Part shown: piece after piece, positions 1-4,523 of the stretch
Layout: each line of letters starts with the position of its first letter
Numbering within the stretch: position 1 is the stretch's first letter
Assembly: GCA_964390795.1 (NCBI GenBank)
Contig: CAYMLQ010000204.1
Location: forward strand, 1 to 10,392
DNA length: 10,392 bases
Direction of reading: 5' to 3'
Origin: CAYMLQ01 sp964390795
GTDB taxonomy: Bacteria > Verrucomicrobiota > Kiritimatiellia > RFP12 > UBA1067
Position numbers and translations under genes: made by a program
Notes under the pieces: generated by a model
Told to the model about the DNA's origin: nothing
Database searches by the model: none
Seen by the model: the letters and a program-made list of their open reading frames with translations, nothing else

Positions 1-211
1 CCCAAAAATCCCGCCGCTCCCTAGGCGGTCGCGGCCATCCAGCCCGTCGCTCGCCCGATAGCGTCTCGCGCCGGGTCCCCTGGAAGATTCCAATGCGGGA
101 AGGCTGCGCCGGGGCCTCCGAAAAGATGTTAAGACGAAATATTTAGTATGCTTATGTAGTAACATAACGAGTGGTAAAAGTATTATAATACATCCGCAGA
201 AAGGAACTGCC
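1..211. other. Gene-free left end with promoter region for the first RHH gene
   Basis: I can support no gene here. Bases 1-120 are GC-rich; one plus-strand frame is open from 3 to about 149 but has no convincing start or recognisable protein. A small inverted repeat (CCGCC at 11-15, GGCGG at 24-28) could form a hairpin. From about 125 the composition turns AT-rich, as expected for the promoter of the gene starting at 212. The stretch may be the end of a gene or repeat that continues off the left edge. Confidence 0.5.
152..189 (+). promoter_or_regulatory. Candidate promoter and operator of the first RHH gene
   Basis: A perfect -10 hexamer TATAAT lies at 184-189, about 22 bases before the start codon. 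No good -35 hexamer is seen at 16-18 bases upstream. A perfect inverted repeat, TTATGT-AGTA-ACATAA (152-167), overlaps where the -35 element would be. A palindrome there, ahead of a gene for a ribbon-helix-helix protein, suggests an autoregulatory operator. The repeat and the -10 are seen directly; the function is inferred. Confidence 0.5.
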
Positions 212-412
212 ATGAAAAAGACGGCAAAACCACAGGAGAAGCGAGACAGGGCCGAAGACAGCACAACGGTTACTATCTCGATCAAGAAAGAGCTTCTGTC
301 GAAGATCGATGGGGCTGCCAAAAGCGAAAACCGCTCCCGCTCAAACTACATCATCACGCAAATGATGCAGGCGGTAGCAAAGCATCACAACGAGCAATGT
401 GCGCCGTCTTGA
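212..412 (+). CDS. Ribbon-helix-helix DNA-binding protein, 66 aa
   Basis: Small CopG/Arc-type ribbon-helix-helix protein, probably a dimeric transcriptional repressor or plasmid-maintenance-type regulator. Residues about 18-24 form the predicted beta strand (TVTISIKK) that inserts into the DNA groove. Helix one is around 25-37 and helix two around 42-56, with the typical NRSRSNYI turn between them. The N-terminal 16 residues are charged and probably disordered. The start has a good ribosome binding site, AAGGA at 201-205, six bases before ATG. It converges on the minus-strand operon, whose last frame stops at 431. A palindrome in its promoter suggests self-regulation. It resembles the RHH protein at 3395-3631 (shared 'NRSN/NRSRSN' turn), so the two may be paralogues. 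RHH family membership is fairly sure; the target is unknown. Confidence 0.75.
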   Translation: MKKTAKPQEKRDRAEDSTTVTISIKKELLSKIDGAAKSENRSRSNYIITQMMQAVAKHHNEQCAPS

Positions 413-430
413 AGCGCTCCTCGATTCGGA

Positions 431-586
431 TCATGCACGCCGCTCAGAAGAGTTGTGGCTGCTTAAAGCGTGTACGAGGTGGGATCCAGCCGGCACACAT
501 AACGACCGGTTTTCGCACGTATTCAGCCGCGTGCGGATCAGCAACCCCAAGTGCGCCTTCATCGTGAACGCCATCAGAGGTTTCAT
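431..586 (-). pseudogene. Truncated, degenerate second copy of the ASCH-domain gene
   Basis: The 51-residue frame aligns without gaps with the first ~40 residues of the intact ASCH protein at 2067-2513: MKPLMAFTMKAHLGLLIR here against MRGLYAFTVKAHWGLLIR there, then CENRSLCVPAG against VENRNFRVPPG. The ASCH signature G-x-K-x-x-E-x-R is intact in the full-length copy (residues 20-27). Here the Gly is Arg and the Lys is Asn, with only E and R kept. The reading stops after 51 residues, versus 148 in the full copy, so about two thirds of the domain is missing. An AAGGGG motif precedes the ATG by six bases, so it may still be translated. I read it as a duplication that was truncated and is decaying; a functional mini-protein is less likely. 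Confidence 0.65.
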
Positions 587-779
587 CGCCAGCCCCTTCG
601 TCTTCCGCCGTCCTCTCCGCAACGCCATCGGACTGGTCGACCCCGCGCCAGTCCTTTTCCCAACAAACGCAAGCCGTCCCGGCCGCATCAATCAGCCTGT
701 CCCCGCCCGGCAGGCACAGCCCCGCTGGCCACATCGCACCGCACGAACAGAACGAACCGCACTCACCGCAGGTTTTCAT
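444..779 (-). CDS. Cysteine-rich hypothetical protein, 111 aa
   Basis: Unrecognised small protein. Its first 40 residues hold seven cysteines (C4, C7, C11, C13, C22, C37, C39), a pattern suited to zinc binding and reminiscent of small phage and plasmid Cys-rich proteins. After residue 43 the sequence is acidic (many D and E). From about residue 65 it overlaps, in another frame, the truncated ASCH copy that begins at 586. That long overlap suggests its original stop was lost when the downstream gene was truncated, so the last ~45 residues are probably not ancestral. The ATG lies two bases after the stop of the gene upstream (782-1135). No Shine-Dalgarno is visible, so translation is probably by re-initiation. 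The N-terminal half is credible as a gene; the C-terminal half is doubtful. Confidence 0.5.
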   Translation of the reverse strand: MKTCGECGSFCSCGAMWPAGLCLPGGDRLIDAAGTACVCWEKDWRGVDQSDGVAERTAEDEGAGDETSDGVHDEGALGVADPHAAEYVRKPVVMCAGWIPPRTRFKQPQLF

Positions 780-781
780 TG

Positions 782-1135
782 TTAAACAACAGAGGCGCAA
801 AAGTCCGCTAACCGTTTCGCTTCCTTCATCTTCTTGCCCCCAAGAGGCATGAGACCGCTGTTTTGCAAAAGCCAGATCAGCCCTACATTCAACTCCTGAG
901 AGTACAGGTGCTCAAAGCCCTTACCCTGTTTATTTGCCCACAACTCCAGCTTATTTTCGCATTCATCCTTGCACGTTATAAAGGGCTCAAATGTGTCTCC
1001 GACTTTGTCGCCACAGGATGGAGGAAACCAGATTATGTTGGCCGTATCAGCATCCTTGACTTGTTTGCCGCACACATTGCATATGGCCGCCAGACCGGTG
1101 TTGCCGTTCGCGAAGAACATCAATTTAATTCCCAT
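782..1135 (-). CDS. Hypothetical zinc-binding-like protein, 117 aa
   Basis: Unrecognised protein with cysteines at 19, 22, 41, 55 and 59. The C-x2-C (ICNVCGK) followed by C-x3-C (TCKDEC) looks like a small zinc-ribbon or treble-clef site. The second half (about 60-110) is predicted mostly helical and has a hydrophobic patch GLIWLL. The start is supported by AAAGGAA and AGG elements upstream of ATG. It lies in the minus-strand operon, 33 bases after the stop of the 134-aa gene and 2 bases before the next start. Proteins of this kind are common among accessory genes of phages and integrated elements, where the zinc site often mediates protein or nucleic acid contact. No function is claimed. Confidence 0.6.
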   Translation of the reverse strand: MGIKLMFFANGNTGLAAICNVCGKQVKDADTANIIWFPPSCGDKVGDTFEPFITCKDECENKLELWANKQGKGFEHLYSQELNVGLIWLLQNSGLMPLGGKKMKEAKRLADFCASVV

Positions 1136-1168
1136 AACGTACCTGTTTCCTTTCGCATTGAGCGCCGC

Positions 1169-1573
1169 TTAATTGCAGCGCTCCAGATAGTAGTCCACGC
1201 CCTCGCGCAACGGGCACTCCACCGGCGGCAGCCGCCGCGACTCGCACCACAGCACAACGGTCGCCACGCACCGCCGCAAAACATCTTGGTCCGCATGCGC
1301 CCCGTCCACGGTCGCGACCACGCCTTCACGTGTAGCAGAAAGCCATTCGTCCGGAATTGCTACACCCGCCGCTTGCGCCCGATACAGGTTGTGCGGACGC
1401 GTGCAGAGATCCAGCCAGCGGGAAACCGTCTCATCAACCGCACGGGCGCAGACCGCCGCCCGCTCGTACAAATCACGGTCCATGCGGACCTTCGTCTGCC
1501 GCTCCACCTTCTGTGCGGCCAACGCCCGCGCGATCATCTCCCGCGATGTGATTTTCGTTGGCCTTTTCGCCAT
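1169..1573 (-). CDS. RHH-like hypothetical protein, 134 aa
   Basis: The region from about residue 26 to 58 (TKVRMDRDLYERAAVCARAV then DETVSRWLDL) has the strand-helix-helix pattern of Arc/CopG ribbon-helix-helix proteins. It is preceded by a basic N-terminus. Residues 60-134 form an unrecognised, mainly helical extension with four cysteines. The ATG at 1573 is chosen over an in-frame GTG one codon earlier because AAGGA (1580-1584) is six bases from the ATG. The ATG overlaps the TGA of the 40-aa peptide gene upstream (TGATG), so the two are translationally coupled. It could be a DNA-binding accessory regulator of the mobile element. RHH membership is moderate; the rest is unknown. Confidence 0.55.
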   Translation of the reverse strand: MAKRPTKITSREMIARALAAQKVERQTKVRMDRDLYERAAVCARAVDETVSRWLDLCTRPHNLYRAQAAGVAIPDEWLSATREGVVATVDGAHADQDVLRRCVATVVLWCESRRLPPVECPLREGVDYYLERCN

Positions 1574-1695
1574 CACCGTTCCTTGTCCGGATCATCCGCC
1601 TCAACGCCCTTCTCGCCCCTGAACACCCACCACGTCCGCACCGCCGTCCAGGCGAACGAGCACAAGAGCCAGATCAATCGTAAGCTGTTCCGCAT
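1573..1695 (-). CDS. Single-pass membrane peptide, 40 aa
   Basis: Short gene found by reading the minus strand between two clear genes. The product begins MRNSLRLIWLLCSFAWTAV and ends in a charged tail, GVEADDPDKER. Residues about 5-26 form one hydrophobic, tryptophan-rich membrane segment preceded by two arginines, so the N-terminus is probably cytoplasmic. AAAGG lies six bases before the ATG. Its TGA stop overlaps the ATG of the next gene in a TGATG junction, strong evidence that it is translated. It resembles small inner-membrane proteins of phages and mobile elements in layout only; I recognise no family. It could be a holin-like or regulatory membrane peptide, but nothing in the sequence decides this. 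Confidence 0.6.
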   Translation of the reverse strand: MRNSLRLIWLLCSFAWTAVRTWWVFRGEKGVEADDPDKER

Positions 1696-1788
1696 GTTTG
1701 GCCTTTCAGACTCTCCCTTGCGTCGTTCGAGAACCCCGAACAGCGGAGCGGGTACGGGGCAGGGCGGACTTAGATTTTTGAGGTGTAT

Positions 1789-2070
1789 TCACCGTCCGCC
1801 GGCGGCGGCAAAAAGCTCGTCCGCATCGCCCCGTACCTTGGAGCCAACCCCGCAGCACTCCCCGCACAGATAGGCGTCTTCGTCGGTCTCGAAGTCCTCG
1901 CCCTCGAAGATCGGCTTGCCGCACACCTCGCACAGCGCGACAAACGCCTCATCGCCGACCGTCTCGACGGTCGCGCCAGGGAACAGATTCCGGAAGCGCA
2001 GTATCGCTTCCGCAGGGTCCGCCGTGTCGAACTCGACTTTGTGGTAACTCCGTCCGGTCACTTCGATCAT
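1789..2070 (-). CDS. Small zinc-ribbon protein, 93 aa
   Basis: A C-x2-C pair (C47, C50, in CEVCGKPIFEGEDF) and a second pair (C69, C72, with an extra C73) are separated by an 18-residue acidic loop, the layout of a zinc ribbon. The first 45 residues form a separate small region (about residues 7-35, HKVEFDTADPAEAILRFRNL) typical of short alpha/beta folds. The ATG overlaps the TGA of the ASCH gene upstream (ATGA), and AAAGGTG upstream is the ribosome binding site, so the two are co-translated. Such proteins are frequent in phages and integrated elements and their partners are usually unknown. About 90 bases without a gene follow before the membrane-peptide gene. Confidence 0.65.
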   Translation of the reverse strand: MIEVTGRSYHKVEFDTADPAEAILRFRNLFPGATVETVGDEAFVALCEVCGKPIFEGEDFETDEDAYLCGECCGVGSKVRGDADELFAAAGGR

Positions 2071-2513
2071 ACTTCACCTTTCGTTTTCCTTGCAGTTTCG
2101 GAACGGTGTAACAACCTGACAACATCCGAGTCGACCGGCCACACGCCGAGCCCGCCACGGGCCCGGATGCCGCCGCTATACAAGACAGGCTTTTCCAGCT
2201 CCCACGCCACGCGCCCCGGCATGAACCACGGGTCGGCCGACTCCGTCAGCGCCGAAACAACATGCACCCCGCAGCACACGCAGCCGAGCCACGCCTGGCA
2301 CTCCGAAAGGGAAGGGAACGGCACGTGTGCCCCGACACGGTCGCTTACCCAGTCTTTGGCCACCGCCCATTCATTCAGGTGAACCCGGCTGGCACAATGA
2401 ACAAGGTAGAAACCCGGCGGCACGCGGAAATTGCGGTTTTCCACGGTCTTGAGCCCGGCCCGGATCAGCAGCCCCCAGTGGGCTTTCACCGTGAACGCGT
2501 AAAGACCTCTCAT
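2067..2513 (-). CDS. ASCH-domain protein, 148 aa
   Basis: The N-terminus FTVKAHWGLLIRAGLKTVEN followed by R matches the ASCH (PUA-like) domain. Its signature G-x-K-x-x-E-x-R is present as G20, K22, E25 and R27, and VPPGFYLVHCA follows as the next strand. ASCH domains are beta barrels that bind RNA or modified nucleotides; some characterised members act on N4-acetylcytidine. Length is typical for a single domain. Several cysteines lie at 72-81. GGAGGG stands seven bases before the ATG, the preceding gene stops three bases upstream, and the next gene overlaps by four bases, so it sits inside a tight operon. A truncated duplicate lies at the far end of the same operon (431-586). Substrate and role in the element are unknown. 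Confidence 0.7.
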   Translation of the reverse strand: MRGLYAFTVKAHWGLLIRAGLKTVENRNFRVPPGFYLVHCASRVHLNEWAVAKDWVSDRVGAHVPFPSLSECQAWLGCVCCGVHVVSALTESADPWFMPGRVAWELEKPVLYSGGIRARGGLGVWPVDSDVVRLLHRSETARKTKGEV

Positions 2514-2516
2514 TCC

Positions 2517-2774
2517 TCAGCCCTCCACAGGTTCTATCTCGATGCCGTGGTCACCCGTCAGCGCGATCCAGACGTCGCCGATTTTGCCGGCCACCGCCCG
2601 TTTCACCTTCACCGCGTTGACCTGCCGGTCAAGAAACAGGTTCAGCGCGTCCGCCAGATCGTCGTCCCGCCGGGCATAGCCGACGGAACGCGCCAAATAA
2701 AGACCGGTCTTGGTGTGCCGTACCCGGTACAGTCCGTCCTGTTCAGCGTCCGCCTGTCTCCCGTTGGCTTTCAT
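2517..2774 (-). CDS. Hypothetical protein, 85 aa
   Basis: Unrecognised small protein, probably alpha/beta. Residues about 14-31 (LYRVRHTKTGLYLARSVGYA) look like two strands with a turn. Residues 37-50 look like a helix (DDLADALNLFLDRQ), and the C-terminus is acidic (EIEPVEG). The reading frame is open further upstream, but the ATG at 2774 is preferred. It has AGGAG eight bases upstream, and the longer version would run through the preceding gene. Its stop lies three bases before the ASCH start. It is part of the minus-strand operon; nothing shows its function. Confidence 0.6.
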   Translation of the reverse strand: MKANGRQADAEQDGLYRVRHTKTGLYLARSVGYARRDDDLADALNLFLDRQVNAVKVKRAVAGKIGDVWIALTGDHGIEIEPVEG

Positions 2775-2784
2775 ACGGCATCTC

Positions 2785-3093
2785 CTAACCTTCGGTGTTC
2801 TGGAGCGCGTGGGGGGGCCTGACGTCGGGTATCGGTTCCGGCTCAGAGGCGGGCCGAACATGGCGGGGCTCGAAAGCCTCCTGCCGGGGTTTCGCCGCCT
2901 CGTTCTCCAGCCAGTCCTTCACGTCCGCCGTCCGGAACACGATCGTTGCCGACCGCGAGTCAGGCGACAGCTTCCGCGCCCGGATGTGCCCCGACTTCGC
3001 CAGCTCAAGCAGGCGGCGTCTCGGGATACCGTAGAGCGCCGTCACGCTTGCAGCGTTACCCCATATAGGTTCCATCTGCAATACGACAGTCAT
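2785..3093 (-). CDS. Excisionase/AlpA-like helix-turn-helix protein, 102 aa
   Basis: Residues about 14-63 match the small MerR-like winged helix used by excisionases and AlpA regulators. There is a helix-turn-helix (VTALYGIPRRRLLELAKSGH), then IRARKLSPDSRSATIVFRTA as the wing, then DVKDWLENEA as the closing helix. The C-terminal 35 residues are proline-rich and probably disordered. In integrated elements these proteins bend DNA at the attachment site and turn integration into excision, or activate the integrase gene. That fits a window bounded by a tRNA-derived junction. GAGG lies five bases before the ATG. It is the second gene of the operon, seven bases after the RHH gene. The fold is fairly clear; the excisionase role is inferred. 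Confidence 0.7.
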   Translation of the reverse strand: MTVVLQMEPIWGNAASVTALYGIPRRRLLELAKSGHIRARKLSPDSRSATIVFRTADVKDWLENEAAKPRQEAFEPRHVRPASEPEPIPDVRPPHALQNTEG

Positions 3094-3100
3094 GACGGCC

Positions 3101-3268
3101 TCAGCTCTTTTCCTCTTGTGCGGGAGGGCGTGCCAAAGCCTTGTTCAACGTATAGCGCACCTGGGCGGAGCGGCTCCGGCCCTCGCGCTTTGCCGTCTCA
3201 TTGAGCCTCGACAGAAGCTCGTGCGGCATCGCCAGACTGATCTTCCCGCAAGACGTTTTTGATTTCAT
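3101..3268 (-). CDS. Ribbon-helix-helix regulator heading the minus-strand operon, 55 aa
   Basis: A minimal RHH protein: beta strand GKISLAMP (about 8-15), helix HELLSRLNETAKREG, then RSRSAQVRYTLNKALA as turn and second helix. It probably acts as a dimeric repressor, and the natural guess is that it controls its own operon. The ATG at 3268 is preferred over an in-frame one nine codons upstream because the RHH fold starts just after it and the operator repeats lie upstream. No Shine-Dalgarno precedes this ATG; the candidate promoter would place the transcript start at or within a base or two of it, so the message may be leaderless. It is divergent from the RHH gene at 3395. Confidence 0.7.
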   Translation of the reverse strand: MKSKTSCGKISLAMPHELLSRLNETAKREGRSRSAQVRYTLNKALARPPAQEEKS

Positions 3269-3394
3269 GGCGGAAAAAGTAGCACGCCACAGCACGCCAA
3301 ATCAAGCACGAAAGCGGAAAAAATAGGATAACTTCTCTATTGGTATTCATTATGAATATTTGTTATTCTTTTGTCATACCAAGCGAGGAGAAGA
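3269..3394. promoter_or_regulatory. Divergent promoter/operator region between two RHH genes
   Basis: The region is dense in repeats. AGCACGCCA occurs twice exactly ten bases apart (3281-3289, 3291-3299), with a partial third copy AGCACG at 3305. GCGGAAAAA-R-TAG occurs at 3270-3282 and 3314-3326. TATTCA-TTA-TGAATA (3344-3358) is a perfect inverted repeat, and TTGGTAT (3340-3346) is mirrored by ATACCAA (3376-3382). Candidate minus promoter: -35 TTGATT (3300-3305), -10 TACTTT (3276-3281), 18-base spacer filled by the tandem repeats. Candidate plus promoter: TTGGTA (3340-3345), TATTCT (3364-3369), 18-base spacer holding the palindrome. RHH repressors commonly bind tandem or inverted short sites, so each promoter seems to carry its own operator. 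Confidence 0.55.
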
Positions 3395-3631
3395 ATGAAA
3401 CCCATTAGCAGACATCATTTGCGAGCAGACGGCAGCACGAAAATCAGCGTTTCGATACCGCAGGAGCTTGTAGACGCCATCGACGCTATCGCGTTGAAGG
3501 AAGAGCGCAACCGCTCCAACATGATCACCGTGCTCTTGCGCCGCGCCGTGAACGACACCGTGCCCATTCAGAGGCCGGATATCATCTGTCCCGCGTCCGG
3601 ATGCGGAAAAAAATCCGCAAGGGCCTCCTGA
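3395..3631 (+). CDS. Ribbon-helix-helix DNA-binding protein, 78 aa
   Basis: CopG/Arc-like protein. The strand STKISVSIPQ (about 14-23) is followed by helix ELVDAIDAIALKEE, the turn RNRSN, and helix MITVLLRRAVN. The last 25 residues hold a C-x4-C pair (ICPASGCGKK) and a basic tail. GAGGAG at 3385-3390 sets the ATG at 3395; an in-frame TTG eight codons earlier is less likely. It is transcribed away from the minus-strand RHH gene at 3268, forming a divergent pair. A perfect 6-bp stem with an A-rich loop (TGCGGA at 3602-3607, TCCGCA at 3614-3619) lies over its last codons but no T-run follows, so I do not call a terminator. It probably regulates the element's genes. Confidence 0.75.
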   Translation: MKPISRHHLRADGSTKISVSIPQELVDAIDAIALKEERNRSNMITVLLRRAVNDTVPIQRPDIICPASGCGKKSARAS

Positions 3632-3637
3632 GTAGCC

Positions 3638-3920
3638 TTTTGACCTGGATTAAGCTCTGTTGCCACGATTCGCTCCCGTGCCCCTACAGATGCGGATCAT
3701 GCGGAGGTAAGGAAGAAAATTGCAAGAGTTCGACCCGTTGCCACGCCTAACCCTACACCCCTATTTTTTCATCAGAGCCATAGGGGAGCCATATCACCCT
3801 AATTTGCGACCCATGCCACGATTTTTGACCCGTTTTGCGCCAATCGTACCCCCCGAAAACAAAGGGCTTTTGTATGGTGGCACTATGGCTAAATCATCTT
3901 AAACCACTTAACCCTACACC
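3638..3920. repeat. Iterated short motifs next to the attachment site
   Basis: This non-coding stretch repeats several short words. CGACCCGTTGCCACG (3731-3745) recurs as CGACCCATGCCACG (3807-3820). TGCCACG is found at 3661, 3739 and 3814, and TGCCACGATT at 3661 and 3814. TAACCCTACACC occurs at 3748-3759 and 3909-3920. TTTTGACC occurs at 3638, and TTTTGACCCG nearby at about 3824. An inverted copy of TGCCACCAT, which is also the end of the tRNA fragment (4019-4027), lies at 3874-3882. Clusters of direct repeats beside a tRNA junction are where tyrosine recombinases and excisionases bind as arm-type sites; iterons of a replication origin are an alternative. A 60-codon frame from TTG 3720 crosses the repeats but looks non-coding. 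Confidence 0.45.
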
Positions 3921-4001
3921 GAAAAATGAGCCTTTTTGAGCAATTTTACCCCGATAAACTTCTAAAACAGCCATTTATTCAAGTGGCCGGTTTTAAGTTT
4001 C

Positions 4002-4026
4002 GGTTCGATCCCCACCCTTGCCACCA
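4002..4026 (+). other. tRNA 3'-end fragment: probable attachment site (element/chromosome junction)
   Basis: The sequence fits positions 53-76 of a tRNA exactly: G53, T-loop TTCGATC (4004-4010), T-stem 3' side CCCAC (4011-4015), acceptor 3' side CCTTGCC (4016-4022), discriminator A and encoded CCA (4024-4026). It is followed by T-rich TTTTATTT, a usual tRNA tail. The bases upstream cannot complete the T-stem (only 3 of 5 pairs form), and no GGCAAGG acceptor 5' side is near. So only the 3' end is present. Elements that integrate into tRNA genes leave such a fragment at the end away from the intact tRNA. This puts the element to the left and old chromosome to the right. The tRNA type cannot be told. 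Confidence 0.65.
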
Positions 4027-4084
4027 TTTTATTTCCCTGATAGATAACGACTTACGACGACTGTAATTTTTCGTCGAAAACCAC

Positions 4085-4107
4085 TCCGGCAACTTTTCCG
4101 GCAACTT
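4085..4107. repeat. 12-base tandem repeat, two copies
   Basis: TCCGGCAACTT occurs at 4085-4095 and again at 4097-4107, separated by one T, giving a 12-base period. It lies about 60 bases beyond the tRNA fragment. Read on the minus strand the repeat would encode a short repeated peptide (LPEKLPE, or VAGKVAG in another frame). The role is unknown; a recombinase-related site or the tail of a lost gene are both possible. Confidence 0.4.
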
Positions 4108-4156
4108 GCGGCACACGTGCTGCACAGGCAGCGTCCGGCAGCATGGCGCCGGTTCC

Positions 4157-4375
4157 AGCAGCGCCCTGAACCAGTTCTTTAACATCTGCTCGCTCCAATA
4201 CGCGTTCGACCGCGTGTACAAGCTGCAGAAGGCACTCATGCCGGTCAGCCTCAGTTTCGGATAGGCCGCTCATCGGCGAGATCGACCTCGTGGTCGAGAA
4301 GGCGGAACGCAAGTCGCTGGTGGGCTGGAAGACCTTGGGACGGCGCTGGCCGAAGGACGAAAGCATGAAAAGAAG
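4157..4375 (+). pseudogene. Broken PD-(D/E)XK (RecB/Cas4-like) nuclease remnant
   Basis: Two pieces in different frames read as one family. The first (4157-4261) gives SSALNQFFNICSLQYAFDRV and ends PVSLSFG before a TAG; it matches the N-terminal 'SxLNxFxxCPxxYxFxYV...AFG' block of RecB/Cas4-type nucleases. The second (from 4269, another frame) gives LIGEIDLVVE then VGWKTLGRRWPKDE. It matches the catalytic 'GxxDLVV...DxKT' block, with D kept in EID and K kept in WKT, while the acidic residue before WKT is Gly. The normal stretch between the blocks is gone. The assignment is from motif memory; the frameshift, stop and missing centre make it a pseudogene. It may be debris of an earlier mobile element. 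Confidence 0.45.
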
Positions 4376-4444
4376 TTATCGTTCTGTCCTGCGTGGTGTC
4401 AAGACATGGCAATTGACGGACGCTGGACAGGTTCTCTTGCTTTA

Positions 4445-4491
4445 CCCCCCCCCGTGCGGGGGATGGCTAAATTCCAGAAATCAGCTATTAT
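4445..4491 (+). promoter_or_regulatory. Leader of the sulfatase operon: C9 tract, GC hairpin and candidate -10
   Basis: Nine consecutive C (4445-4453) run into GTGC and then GGGGG (4458-4462), giving a perfect 5-bp G+C stem with a 4-base loop. No T-run follows on either strand, so it is not a standard terminator. TATTAT at 4486-4491 matches the -10 consensus at five of six positions and lies 32 bases before the sulfatase ATG; no good -35 is seen. Homopolymer C tracts can change length during replication, so this could alter promoter or leader geometry, but that is only a possibility. Confidence 0.3.
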
Positions 4492-4523
4492 CTTCTTTAA
4501 TTTGCTCATTTCCGGAGGATCTG

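Noticed and set aside
1730..1766. Inverted repeat CCCCG...CGGGG between the zinc-ribbon and membrane-peptide genes, considered as a terminator
   Set aside because: The stem is short, the loop is long and no T-run follows on the minus strand.
863..1873. Long plus-strand frame of 336 codons opposite the minus operon
   Set aside because: It is antisense to five well-supported minus-strand genes with ribosome sites and coupled starts; its product is Arg/His/Pro-rich as expected for a shadow frame in GC-rich DNA.
3602..3619. Perfect 6-bp hairpin with A6 loop at the end of the 78-aa RHH gene, considered as a terminator
   Set aside because: It lies within the coding sequence and is not followed by a T-run.
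3720..3902. 60-codon plus-strand frame beginning at TTG 3720 with purine-rich sequence upstream
   Set aside because: It runs across the repeated motifs, has a rare start codon and a low-complexity, proline-rich product with no recognisable fold.
4052..4366. Minus-strand frame ending 26 bases from the tRNA fragment, considered as an integrase C-terminus
   Set aside because: The position is right for an integrase end, but I see no Arg-His-x-x-Arg or Tyr motif of tyrosine recombinases, and the plus strand of the same DNA reads better as nuclease remnants.
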